Assembly (NCBI GenBank): GCA_027923505.1
Contig: BROI01000010.1
Coordinates: forward strand, 434,001-498,000
Length of the DNA: 64,000 nucleotides
Reading direction: 5' to 3'
Source of the DNA: Mayamaea pseudoterrestris
Taxonomy: Eukaryota > Bacillariophyta > Bacillariophyceae > Sellaphorales > Sellaphoraceae
The position numbers were made by a program, and so were the translations under genes. The first letter of the stretch is position 1; each line of letters starts with the position of its first letter. The notes under the pieces are model-generated. The model was not told the origin of the DNA and did no database searches. It saw nothing but the letters and a program-made list of their open reading frames with translations. Shown here piece by piece: positions 35,811-49,400 of the stretch.

Positions 35811-37189
35811 AGAACTAATGCACCAGCTTACCACACATTGCTTGGTTCTTGCAGTGGGAAAGCTCTACTTCACTACTATAATTATACTATTAAACATGCA
35901 AGAAGAGGTTGTCCAAACTGATTCCCTGCAATAATTATGTCAAAAGGTTTGCTTAGCAGGTCACAGTCTCAATGATGAAAGACAATCTCAGTGCTTTGGT
36001 ACAACCCACTGCTTGTCTATTGCTCAGTCCAGCAGCTTGCCCACTATGTGAGCATGCAACCTCCTTTTTCTCTATTGCTGCCTCAGTTTATATGCTTGCC
36101 CACCATGTGAGCTTGGAGAAGAGCAAGTTGATGAATGAAATGGGGCCAAACCTGATTGACAGGTGAGAAGATACCTGGATGTAATGGATGCCAATCAGCA
36201 CAAGTGCAGATTGCCCTCCATTGCATGGCTGTTTCCTTCCGCGTGCCTGGCGCCATGTGGCAAGAACAGCGGAAGAAGGAAAGAGAAAGGAGAACAAGAA
36301 GACTCTGGATCAGGTGGAAAGACCCTGAGATGGCTCCTGATAAGAGGAGCTAGCTAACGATAAGGAGCACACAAGCAACCAGGGCCATATGGACTGGTGA
36401 CTTGGATGCAAACCTTTAGCTACAGTCTCATAACCTATAAATTTTGACATGGAGGAAGAATGTAAATCTTCTAGTAGATGAGGTCGACACACCTCAAAGT
36501 AAAACTGCTCCCAAAATAGCCTTGAGTGTGGGGCACATGACTTCCTGGGAGCTTCTCAAAGTTAATGCTGCACAGAAGGTGCTGACCATCATAAACGGAT
36601 AACGATCTCCTTTATATCGAGACCAGTGTTCTGTAGGGCACCTGCTGCCGTTCATCTGTTGGAATGAGCCACTATATGTGTGACATTTTGGTGAAGAAAA
36701 TGGTTTGGATTGGGGTAAGCTCCAACCATGGCTGCGTGCATCACTTTGATGATATCACGAGACAGTAGATATTCGTAGCTTCCCACCGTAGTTGTGCAAA
36801 AAAATGCCCGAAAAACTCATTGCTCAGGTGGCGGTGTAGGCACTGAGCTTGTCCAATGATGAATACTGCCTGGGCTAAGAAGGGGCGCAGAGGACAAAAA
36901 TTTTTGGATAGATAAGTTCTTCTGACACGTCCATTCGGAGTTCGCACGGCGAACGATGTATCCTCACCCTCTGTAGTCGTTTCCCAAGGTGAGCGAGGGA
37001 TGATCAGTCCTTTACCTTGGTTTATCCTACAGGGGTCTTATCCTACAAAACGCTAGTTGATTAAGCAGTTCTCTAGAAAGTGAGTTGATTTACGATCGGT
37101 CGAGAAAGAGCGATTGATCAGATGGCTCTTTCAAGACCATTCACGATAATAGAATACTAATCTTGTTTAACCGCGGGGTGGCACACATG
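35811..37189. other. Unclassified sequence between copia relic and satellite 2
   Basis: About 1.4 kb with no convincing gene. It may hold the rest of the old retroelement (including a decayed LTR towards 36,950-37,150) but I could not find paired termini. One internal near-repeat (GCTTGCCCACTATGTGAGC at about 36,035 and a close copy at about 36,094) is visible. Confidence 0.4.
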
Positions 37190-37674
37190 CAAAAACCACA
37201 AGTTGCAGATTCTTCCCTGTCAAACGCCCCATGCCCTGGCAACCCAAACACTCCAATGAGTCAGCAAAACATGTCCAGGGTATGTCATTGACAGGTGCAG
37301 AGTCTCAAATGGTGCAAAAAGGACTGCCTAGGCTGGAAAACATGGGAACGGCTCCACTGTGGGTATGGCCAAACCACAAGTTGCAGATTCTTCCTCTTGT
37401 CAAACGCCCCATGCCCTGCCACCCAAATACCCAATGAGTCAGGCAAACTTGTCCAGGGTAGGCCATTGACAGGCATAGTCCTCAAATGGTGCAAAAAGGA
37501 CCGCCTGGAGGCTGACACCATGGACGGCCTCCACTGCGGGTACCAACATCACAAGTTGCAGATTCTTCCCTGTCAAACGCCCCATGCCCTGGCCACCCAA
37601 ATACCCAATGAGTCAGGCAAAACATGTCCAGGGGATGCTTACAGGGCAGAGTCTCAAGGTGCAAAAAGCTCATG

Positions 37675-40241
37675 AACACCACAAGTTGCAGATTCTTCCC
37701 CCGTCAAACGCCCCGTGCCCTGGCCACCCAAATACCCAATGAGTCAGGCAAAACATGCCTGGTGATGCCATGACAGGTGCAGAGTCTCAAAGGGTGCAAG
37801 AAGGACTGCCTGCAGGCTGGAAAAAAACATGTACGGGCTCTCCACTGTGGGTATGGCCAACACCACAACAGAGACTTCCCGTCAAAACGCCCCATGCCCT
37901 GGCACCCAATACCCAATGTGAGTCAGGCAAAACATGTCCAGGGTATGCGCTGACAGGGGCATAGTCCTCAAATGGTGCAAAAAGGACTGCCTGGAGGCTG
38001 ACAACATGGCACGTAGGCCTCCACTGTGGGGATGCAGCCAACACCACAAGTTGCGAGATTCATCTCCTGTCAAAACGCCCCATGCCCTGGCCACCCAGGA
38101 ATACCCAATGAGTCAGGCAAAACATGTCCAGGGTAGGCCATTGACAGGGCATAGTCTCAAATGGTGAAAGGACTGCCTGGAGGCTTGACATCGGTACGGC
38201 CCCACTGGAGGCACAACACCACAAGTTGCAGATTCATCCCTGTCAAACGCCTCCCATGCCCTGGGCTTCACCCAACCAATGAGTCAGGCAAAACATGTCC
38301 AGGGGATGCCACTGACAGGTGCATAGTCTCAAATGGTGCAAAAAGGACTGCCTGGAGGCTGAAAACATGGGTACGGCTCCACTGTGGGTATGGCCAACAC
38401 CTCACAAGTTGCAGGACATTCTTCCCTCTCTTTGTCAAACGCCCCATGCCCCGGGCCACCCAATACTCCAAAAGAGTCAGGCAGCAACATGTCCAGGGTA
38501 GGCCATTGACAGGCATAGTCTCAAATGGTGCAAAAAGGACTGCCTGGAGGCTGACACCATGGGTACGGCCTCCACTGTGCAGGTATGGCCAAACACCACA
38601 AGTTGCAGATTCTTCACTGTCAAAATGCCCAATGCCCTGGCCACCCAAATACCCAATGAGTCAGGCAAAACATGTCCAGGGGAGGCCAGACAGGATCTCA
38701 AATGGCAAGGACTGCCTGGAGGCTGACAACATGGGCACTGGCTCCACTGTGGGTGCATGGCCAACACCACAAGTTGAGATGGGCTCTTCCCCGTCAAACG
38801 CCCCATGCCCTGGCCACCCAAATACCCAATGAGTCAGGCAAAACATGTGCAGGGGATGCCATTGTGAGAGCAGAGTCCTTCAAATGGTGCAAAAAGGACT
38901 GCTGGAGTGGAAAACATGGGGGCAATGCCCACTGTGGGTATGGCCACAACAAGCTGCAGATCTTCCTTGTCAAACGCCCCATGCCCTGGGCTGGCCACCC
39001 AAATACCCAATGAGTCAGGCAAAAAACAGGGATGCCATCGACAGGTGCAGACGTCTCAAATGGTGAAAAAGGACTGCCTGGGGCTGGAAAAAACATGGGT
39101 ACGGCCCCACTGTAGGTAGTGGCCAACACCACAATGTTGCAGATCTTCCTGTCAAACGCCCCACATGCCCTGGCCACCCAAATACCCAATGAGTCAGGCA
39201 AAACATGTCCAGGGTAGGCCAATGACAGGTATAGTCTCAAATGATGCAAAAAGGACTGCCTAGGCTGACACCATGGGTAAGGCCCACTGTGGGATGGCCA
39301 ACACCACAAGCTTGCATTCATCCCTGTCAAACGCCCCATGCCCTGGCCACCAAATACCCAATGAGTCAGGCAAATAATGTCCAGGGTAGCCTTGACAGGC
39401 ATATCCCAAAATGGTTGGACGGCTGGAGGCCGACAACATGGGCACGGCCTCCACTGTGGGTATGGCCAAACTCACAAGCTGCAGATTCCTCCCTGTCAAA
39501 CGCCCCCATGCCTGGCCCCAAATACCCAATGAACAGCAAAACATGTCCAGGGTAGGCCATGAGCAGGGTGCAGAGTCCTTCAATGGTGCGTCGACTGCCT
39601 GGAAGGAAACACGGGCACCGCCTCCACTGTGGGTAGCATGGCCAACACCACAAGGCAGATTCTTCCCTGTCAAACGCCCCATGCCCTGGCCACCCAAATA
39701 CCCAATGAGTCAGGCAAAACATGTCCAGAGTAGGCTACTGACAGGTGTGCAGAGTCCCAAATGGTGCAAAAAGGACCGCCTGGAGGCTGACAACATGCAA
39801 GCACGGCCACTGTGGGCATGGCCAACACCACAAGTTGCAGATTCTTCCCCGTCAAACGACCATGCCCTGGCCACCAAATACCCTAATGAGTCAGGAAAAC
39901 ATGTCCAGGGTATGCCATTGACAGGTGCAGAGTCTCAAATGGTGCAAAACGACTGCCTGGAGGCTGGACAACATGGGTACGGCTCCACTGTGGGTAGCGG
40001 GCAACACCACAAGTTGCAGATTCTTCCCTGTCAAACGCCCCATGCCCTGGGCCACCCAAACCCAATGAGCTGAGGCAAAACATGTCCAGGGTGGGCACAT
40101 TGACAGGTGCATAGTCTCAAATGGTGCGCTGACTGCCTGGAGGCTGACACCGGGCCTGCCCACAGCGGTATGGCAACACTACAAGTTGCAGATTCTTCCT
40201 GTCAACGTCCCCCATGTGCCCTGGCCACACCCAATACCCAA
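37675..40241. repeat. Satellite 2 segmental duplication A, copy 1 (2,567 bp)
   Basis: Repeated essentially base for base 2,567 bp to the right. I saw one difference (C at about 38,863 region versus G in the second copy, CCATTGTGAGAGC versus CCATGGTGAGAGC). Internal monomers are individually distinctive, so this is a block duplication, not array background. Confidence 0.93.
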
Positions 40242-42808
40242 AACACCACAAGTTGCAGATTCTTCCCCCGTCAAACGCCCCGTGCCCTGGCCACCCAAAT
40301 ACCCAATGAGTCAGGCAAAACATGCCTGGTGATGCCATGACAGGTGCAGAGTCTCAAAGGGTGCAAGAAGGACTGCCTGCAGGCTGGAAAAAAACATGTA
40401 CGGGCTCTCCACTGTGGGTATGGCCAACACCACAACAGAGACTTCCCGTCAAAACGCCCCATGCCCTGGCACCCAATACCCAATGTGAGTCAGGCAAAAC
40501 ATGTCCAGGGTATGCGCTGACAGGGGCATAGTCCTCAAATGGTGCAAAAAGGACTGCCTGGAGGCTGACAACATGGCACGTAGGCCTCCACTGTGGGGAT
40601 GCAGCCAACACCACAAGTTGCGAGATTCATCTCCTGTCAAAACGCCCCATGCCCTGGCCACCCAGGAATACCCAATGAGTCAGGCAAAACATGTCCAGGG
40701 TAGGCCATTGACAGGGCATAGTCTCAAATGGTGAAAGGACTGCCTGGAGGCTTGACATCGGTACGGCCCCACTGGAGGCACAACACCACAAGTTGCAGAT
40801 TCATCCCTGTCAAACGCCTCCCATGCCCTGGGCTTCACCCAACCAATGAGTCAGGCAAAACATGTCCAGGGGATGCCACTGACAGGTGCATAGTCTCAAA
40901 TGGTGCAAAAAGGACTGCCTGGAGGCTGAAAACATGGGTACGGCTCCACTGTGGGTATGGCCAACACCTCACAAGTTGCAGGACATTCTTCCCTCTCTTT
41001 GTCAAACGCCCCATGCCCCGGGCCACCCAATACTCCAAAAGAGTCAGGCAGCAACATGTCCAGGGTAGGCCATTGACAGGCATAGTCTCAAATGGTGCAA
41101 AAAGGACTGCCTGGAGGCTGACACCATGGGTACGGCCTCCACTGTGCAGGTATGGCCAAACACCACAAGTTGCAGATTCTTCACTGTCAAAATGCCCAAT
41201 GCCCTGGCCACCCAAATACCCAATGAGTCAGGCAAAACATGTCCAGGGGAGGCCAGACAGGATCTCAAATGGCAAGGACTGCCTGGAGGCTGACAACATG
41301 GGCACTGGCTCCACTGTGGGTGCATGGCCAACACCACAAGTTGAGATGGGCTCTTCCCCGTCAAACGCCCCATGCCCTGGCCACCCAAATACCCAATGAG
41401 TCAGGCAAAACATGTGCAGGGGATGCCATGGTGAGAGCAGAGTCCTTCAAATGGTGCAAAAAGGACTGCTGGAGTGGAAAACATGGGGGCAATGCCCACT
41501 GTGGGTATGGCCACAACAAGCTGCAGATCTTCCTTGTCAAACGCCCCATGCCCTGGGCTGGCCACCCAAATACCCAATGAGTCAGGCAAAAAACAGGGAT
41601 GCCATCGACAGGTGCAGACGTCTCAAATGGTGAAAAAGGACTGCCTGGGGCTGGAAAAAACATGGGTACGGCCCCACTGTAGGTAGTGGCCAACACCACA
41701 ATGTTGCAGATCTTCCTGTCAAACGCCCCACATGCCCTGGCCACCCAAATACCCAATGAGTCAGGCAAAACATGTCCAGGGTAGGCCAATGACAGGTATA
41801 GTCTCAAATGATGCAAAAAGGACTGCCTAGGCTGACACCATGGGTAAGGCCCACTGTGGGATGGCCAACACCACAAGCTTGCATTCATCCCTGTCAAACG
41901 CCCCATGCCCTGGCCACCAAATACCCAATGAGTCAGGCAAATAATGTCCAGGGTAGCCTTGACAGGCATATCCCAAAATGGTTGGACGGCTGGAGGCCGA
42001 CAACATGGGCACGGCCTCCACTGTGGGTATGGCCAAACTCACAAGCTGCAGATTCCTCCCTGTCAAACGCCCCCATGCCTGGCCCCAAATACCCAATGAA
42101 CAGCAAAACATGTCCAGGGTAGGCCATGAGCAGGGTGCAGAGTCCTTCAATGGTGCGTCGACTGCCTGGAAGGAAACACGGGCACCGCCTCCACTGTGGG
42201 TAGCATGGCCAACACCACAAGGCAGATTCTTCCCTGTCAAACGCCCCATGCCCTGGCCACCCAAATACCCAATGAGTCAGGCAAAACATGTCCAGAGTAG
42301 GCTACTGACAGGTGTGCAGAGTCCCAAATGGTGCAAAAAGGACCGCCTGGAGGCTGACAACATGCAAGCACGGCCACTGTGGGCATGGCCAACACCACAA
42401 GTTGCAGATTCTTCCCCGTCAAACGACCATGCCCTGGCCACCAAATACCCTAATGAGTCAGGAAAACATGTCCAGGGTATGCCATTGACAGGTGCAGAGT
42501 CTCAAATGGTGCAAAACGACTGCCTGGAGGCTGGACAACATGGGTACGGCTCCACTGTGGGTAGCGGGCAACACCACAAGTTGCAGATTCTTCCCTGTCA
42601 AACGCCCCATGCCCTGGGCCACCCAAACCCAATGAGCTGAGGCAAAACATGTCCAGGGTGGGCACATTGACAGGTGCATAGTCTCAAATGGTGCGCTGAC
42701 TGCCTGGAGGCTGACACCGGGCCTGCCCACAGCGGTATGGCAACACTACAAGTTGCAGATTCTTCCTGTCAACGTCCCCCATGTGCCCTGGCCACACCCA
42801 ATACCCAA
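40242..42808. repeat. Satellite 2 segmental duplication A, copy 2 (2,567 bp)
   Basis: Direct continuation of copy 1. The join at 40,241/40,242 (CCAATACCCA to AACACCACAAG) skips part of a monomer, so the unit is 14.3 monomers long and out of register. Confidence 0.93.
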
Positions 42809-45800
42809 CAGGTCAAAGGAACATGTCCAGATGCACTGATAAAAAGAAACCCAAAGCTATGTAAAAAGAAGTCTAGGCTGACACCATGGGTATCGGCCTC
42901 CACTGTAACACCAGTGTTCTTCCCCGTCAAACGCCCCCACGCCCTGGCCACAAACACCCAGGAATGAGTCAGGCAAAACATGTCCAAGGTAGGCCATTGA
43001 CAGGTGCATAGTCTCAAATGGTGCAAAAAGGATTGCCTGGAGGCTGACAATATGGGTGACCCCACTGTGGGTGCATGGCCACCACCACAAGTTGCAGATT
43101 CTTCCTTGTCAAACGCCTCACGCCTGGCCACCCAAATACCCAATGAGTCAGGCAAAACATGTGCAGGGTAGGCCATTGACAGGTGCATAGTCTCAAATGG
43201 TGCAAAAAGGACTGCCTGGAGGCTGACAACATGGGTACGGCCTCCACTGTGGGTATGGCCAACACCACAAGTTGCAGATTCTTCCCTGTCAAACGCCCCA
43301 TGCCCTGGCCACCCAAATACCCAATGAAACAGGCAAAATATGTCCAGGGGATGCCATTGACTAGAGCCCCCAAATGGTGCAAAAGGACTGCCTGGAGGGG
43401 CTGAAAGCATGGGCACGGCCCACTGTGGGTATGGCCAACACCACAAGTTGGGTAGATTCTTCCTCACTAAACGCCCCATGCCCTGGGCTACCCAAATACC
43501 CACGAGTCGTAGGCAAAACTTGTCCAGGGTATGCCATTGACAGCATAGTCTCAAATGGTGCAAAGGACTGCCTGGAGGCTGACACCATGGGTACGGCCTC
43601 CACTGTGGGTATGCCAACACCACAAGTTGCAGATTCTTCCCTGTCAAACGCCTCCCATGCCCTGGGTTTTCACCCAAATACCCAATGAGTCGTGCAAAAC
43701 ATGTCCATGGTAGGCCATTGACAGGTGCATAGTCTCAAATGGTGCAAGACTGGCCTAGGCTGGACAACATGACGGCCTCCACTGTGGGTATGCCAACACC
43801 ACAAGTTGGATTCTTCCCTGTCAAACGTCCCCATGCCCTGGCCACCCAAATAATCTAATGAGTCAGGCAACACATGTCCAAGGTAGGCCATTGACAGGTG
43901 CATAGTCTCAAATGGTGCAAAGGATCGCTTGGAGGCTGACAACATGGGTACGGGCTCTCCACTGTGGGTATGGCCTACACCACAAGCTGCAGATTCTTCC
44001 CTGTCAAACGCCCCATGCCCTGGCCATCCAAATCCCCAATGATCAGGCAAAACATGTCCAGGGTAGGCCATTGACAGGCATAGTCTCAAATGGTGCAAAA
44101 AGGATTGCCTGAGGCTGATTAACATGGGTACGCCTCCACTGCGGGTATGGCCAACACCACAAGTTGCAGATTCTTCCTGTCAACGCCCCATGCCCTGGCC
44201 ACCCAAATACCAATGAGTCAGACAAAAATATGTCCAGGGATGCCATTGACAGGTGCAGAGTCTCAAATGGTGCAAAAAGGACTGCCTGAGGCTGAAAACA
44301 TGGGTACGGCCTCCACTGTGTGTATGGCCAACACCACAAGTTGCAGATTCTTCCCTGTCAAACGCCCCATGCCCTGGCCACCCAAATACCCAATGAGTCA
44401 GGCAAAAATTTGTCCAGGGTATGCCATTGACAGGTGCATAGTCCTTCAAATGGTGCAAAAAGGACTGCCTGGAGGCTGACACCATGGGCACGTCCCACTG
44501 TGGGTATGCCAACACCACAAGTTGCAGATTCTCCCCTGTCAAACGCCCATGCCCTGGGCCACCCAAATACCCAATGAGTCAGGCAAAAACATGTCCGCTG
44601 CAGGGCCATTGACAGGATGCCTGGCCACCCAAATACCCAATGAGTCAGGCCAAACATTCAGAGATAAGCCATTGACAGGAGCAGGAGTCTCAAATGGTGC
44701 AAACCGGTGGTGACAATGTACCCTCCATGGAACACCACATTTATCTGCCCTCCCCCATCCTGGACAAATACCCATGATCAGCAAAAATTCCCAGACCATT
44801 GACAGTCATCTCAAGTCAAGACGTCCTGGGCTGACAGCATGTACACCTCCACGTGGTTCCCAGTTGTAGATTCTGACCTTGTCAGGCCCCAAGACCCAAA
44901 ACCCATCAGCCAAACATTCGTACCATTGCTGGATTAGAGTCTCAATTGAATGCAAGGACTGCCTGAGCCTGACACCTCTCACCCACGTGGGCCTAACACA
45001 CATTACGCGATTCTTCCCTGGCTCACGCCCCATGCCCTGGCCACCCAAATACCCAATGATCAGAAACTTGTCCAGGTTATCATACAGTGCAGATAAATGT
45101 GCAAAAGGACTGCCTGGAGCTGACACCGGACGCCTCCAGTGGGTACTGGCCAACACCACAAGTTGTCCGATTCACTGCCCTGTCCAAACGCCCCCTACCT
45201 GCCACCAAAACCCAATAAGTCAGGCAAAACATTCCAGTCCATTGACAGTCAGTCAAATGATGCAAAGACTGCCTGGAGCTGACAACATGGTACACTCCAC
45301 TTTGTGGGCTATGGCCAACACCACTTGTATCACCCTGACCACTATCAAACACCAACCCTAGCCACCCAAAACTAAGTCCAGGCCAAACATGTCCAGGGTA
45401 TGCCATTGACAGGTGCAGAGTCTCAAATGGTGCAAAAAGGACGCCGAGCTGACACACCATGAATACGACCTCCAGTTGGTTCCAACTTACCATTGCATTC
45501 TTTACCTGTCAACCCCGCCACCCAAATACCCAATGGGTCAGGCCAAACATGTCCAGATGCCATTGACAGTGCAGAGTCTCTCAAATGTGCAAAAGACTGC
45601 CTGGACGACACTCCACGGTGGGTATAGCCAACACCACAAGTTGTAGTTCTGCCCTGTCAAACCCCCCATCCCTGGCCACAAAACCCAAGTCCAGCCAAAA
45701 CATGTCTCAGGGTATGCCATTGACATGCAGAGTCTCAAATGGTGCAAAAGGACTGCCTGGAGGCTGACAAACCATGGGTACGGCCTCCACTGTGGGTATG

Positions 45801-47488
45801 GCCAACACCATAAGTTGCAGATTCTCTCTCCTGTACAAACGCCCCATGCCCTGGCCACCCAAATACCCAATGAGTCAGGCAAAACATGTCCAGGGTATGC
45901 CATTGACAGGTGCATAGTTTCAAATGGTGCAAAAGGACTGCCTGGGGGCTGACTTATCTGTCCACTGTGTGGTCCCAACACCACAATTGTGATCTGCCTC
46001 GCCCCATCCTCCCGTCAAAACATGTCCAGGGTATGCCATTGACAGTTGCATAGTCTCAAATGGTGCAAAAAAGGACTGCCTGAGGCTGACAACATGGTGT
46101 ACGGGCCTCCACTGTGGGGTATGGCCAACACCACAAGTTGCAGATTCTTCCTTGTCAAACGCCCCATGCCCTGGCCACCCAAATACCCAATGAGTCAGAC
46201 AAAACATGTCCAGGGGATGCCATTGACAGGTGCAGAGTCTCAATTAAGTAAAAGGACTGCCTGGAGGCTGAAAAAAACATGGGTCACGGCTCCACTGTGG
46301 GTATGGCCAACGCACCACAAGTTTGCAGATTCATCCCTCTCAAACGCCCCATGCCCTGGCCACCCAAATACCCAATGAGTCAGGCAAAACATGTCCAGGG
46401 TACCTGATTGACAGGTGCATAGTCTCAAATCGTTTGCAAAAGGACTGCCTGGAGTGCTGACAGCCCCATGGGTACGGCCTCCACTGTGGGTATGCCAACA
46501 CCACAAGTTGAAGATTCTTCCCCTGTCAAACGCCCCATGCCCGGCAGCACCCAAATACCAGCTATCAGGCAAAACATGTCCAGGGTAGCCAGAATCATAA
46601 TGTCAAGACTGCCTGGAGCTGACAACGGCCTCCACTGTGGAGTATGGCCAACACCACAATTGGCCCTGTCAAGCCCATGCCCTGGCCACCCAAATACCCA
46701 ATGAGTTAGGCAAAACATGTCCAGGGTATGCCATTGACAGGTGCATAGTCCAAATGGTAAGGACTGCCTGGAGGCTGACAACATGGGTACGGCCTCACAC
46801 TGTGGGTATGGCCAACACCACAAGTTGCGATTCATCCGCTTGGTAGACGCCCCATGCCCTGGCCACCCAACCCAACGAGGATCGAGGCAAAACATGTCCA
46901 GGATGCCATTGACAGGTGCAGAGTCTCAAATGGTTGCAAAAGGACTGCCTGGAGGCTGAAAACATGGGTACGGCCTCCACTGTGGGTATGGCCAAACCCC
47001 ACAAGTTGCAGATTCATCCCTGTCAAACGCCCCATGCCTGGACCCAAATACTCAATGACTCAGGAAAAACATGTCCAGGGGATGCCAATGACAGGTGCAT
47101 AGTCTCAAAATGGTGCAAAAAAGGACTGCCTGGAGGCTGACACCATGGTACGGCGTCTCCACTGGGGGGGTATGGCCAACACCACAAGTTGCAGATTCTT
47201 CCCTGTCAGAAACGCCCCATTGGCCACCAAATACCCAATGAGTCAGGCAAAATATGTCAGGGTATGCACCCATTGACAGGTGCATAGTCTCAAATGGTGC
47301 AAAAGGACTGCCTGGGAGGCTGACAACATGGGTACGGCACTCCCACTGGGGGAAGGCCAACACCACAAGTTGCAGATTCTTCCCTGTCAAACGCCCCATG
47401 CCCTGGCCACCCAAATACCCAATGAGTCAGGCAAAACATGTCCAGGATATGCCATTGACAGGTGCATAGTCTCAAATGGTGCAAAAAG

Positions 47489-49400
47489 GACTGCCTGGAG
47501 GCTGACAACATAAACGGCCTCCACTGTGGGTATGGCCAACACCCAGTTGCAGATTCTTCCTGTCAAACGCCCCATGCCCTGACCGCCCAAATACCCAATG
47601 AGTCAGGCAAAAACACATGTCCAGGGTATGCCATTGGCAGGTGCATAGTCTCAAATGGTGCAAAAGGACTGCCTGGAGGCTGACACCATGGGTACTCTGG
47701 CCTCCACTGTGGTATGGCCAACACCACAAGATTGCAGATTCTTCCCTGTCCAACGCCCATGCCCTGTGCCACCCAAATACCAATGAGTCAGGCAAAACAT
47801 TGTCCAGGGTATGCCATTGGACAGGTGCATAGTCTCAAATGGTGCAAAAAAGGCCTGCCTGGAGGCTGACAACATGGGTACGGCCTCCACTGTGGGTATG
47901 GCCAACACCACAAGTTGCAATTCTTCCTGTCAAACGCCCCATGCCCTGGCCACCCAAATACCCAATGAGTCAGGCAAAAACATGTGTCCAGGGTATGCCA
48001 TTGACAGGTGCATAGTCTCAATTGGTGCAAAAAGGACTGCCTGGAGGCTGACAACATGGGTACGGCCTCCACTGTGGGTATGGCCAACAACACAAGTTGC
48101 AGATTCTTCCCTGTCAAACGCCCCATGCCCTGGCCACCCAAATACCAATGAGTCAGGCAAAACATGTCCAGGGTATGCCATTGACAGGTGCAGAGTCTCA
48201 AATGGTGCAAAAAGGACTGCCTGGAGGCTGACAACATGGTACGGCCTCCACTGTGGGTATGGCCAACACCACAAGTTGCAGATTCTTCCCTGTCAAACGC
48301 CCCATGCCCTGGCCACCCAAATACCAAATGAGTCAGGCAAAACATGTCCAGGGTATGCCATTGACAGGTGCATAGTCTCAAATGGTGCAAAAAGGACTGC
48401 CTGGAGGCTGACACCATGGGTACGGCCTCACTGTGGGTATGGCCAACACCACAAGTTGCAGATTCTTCCCTGTCAAACGCCCCATGCCCTGGCCACCCAA
48501 ATACCCAATGAGTCAGGCAAAACATGTCTAGGGGATGCCATTGACAGGTGCATAGTCTCAAATGGTGCAAAAAGGACTGCCTGGATGCTGACAACATGGG
48601 TACGGCTCCACCTGTGGTATGGCCAACACCACAAGTTGCAGATTCATCTCTGTCAAACGCCCCATGCCCTGGCCACCCAAATACCCAATGAGTCAGGCAA
48701 AACATGTCCAGGGGATGCCATTGACCGGTGCAGAGTCTCAAATGGTGCAAAAAGGGGACTGCCTGGAGGCTGACAACATGGGTACGGCCTCCACTGTGTG
48801 GTATGGGCCAACACCACAAGTTGCAGATTCTTCCCTGTCAAACGCCCCATGCCCTGGCCACCCCAATACCCAATGAGTCAGGCAAAACATGTCCAGGGTA
48901 TGCCATTGACAGGTGCAAGTCTCAAATGGTGAAGGACTGCCTGGAGGCTGACCACATGGGTACAGCCTCCACTGTTGGGTAGCGCGGCCAACAACACAAG
49001 TTGCAGATTCTTCCCTGTCAAACGCCCCATGCCCTGGCCACCCAAATACCCAATGAGTCAGGCAAAACATGTCCAGGGGACCATTAATGACAGGTGCAGA
49101 GTCTCAATGGTGCAAAAGGACTGCCTGGAGGCTGAAAACATGGGTACGGCCTCCACCGGGCTGTGGGTATGGCCAACACCACAAGTTGCAGATTCTTCCT
49201 GTAAACGCCCCATGCCCTGGCCACCCAAATACCCAATGAGTCAGGCAAAACATGTCCAGGGGTATGCCACACAGCATAGTAAATGGTGCAAAAGGATCGC
49301 TCTCCGACACCATGGGTACGGCCTCCACTGTATGGGCCAACACCACGTATCGCAGATTCTTCTGTCAAACTTTATGCCCTGGCCACCCAAATACCCAATG
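47489..49400. repeat. Satellite 2 segmental duplication B, copy 1 (1,912 bp)
   Basis: Repeated immediately to the right with about four differences, including a one-base indel (CCCCAATACC near 48,861 versus CCCCAAATACC near 50,773). Contains about ten and a half monomers from the most homogeneous part of the array. Confidence 0.93.

Noticed and set aside
47788-48819. Open frames of 320 and 343 codons on opposite strands (and again at 49,700-50,731)
   Set aside because: They are translations of the 180-bp satellite. The period is a multiple of three, so any stop-free frame stays open until an indel; both strands are open at once and the sequence has no protein family.
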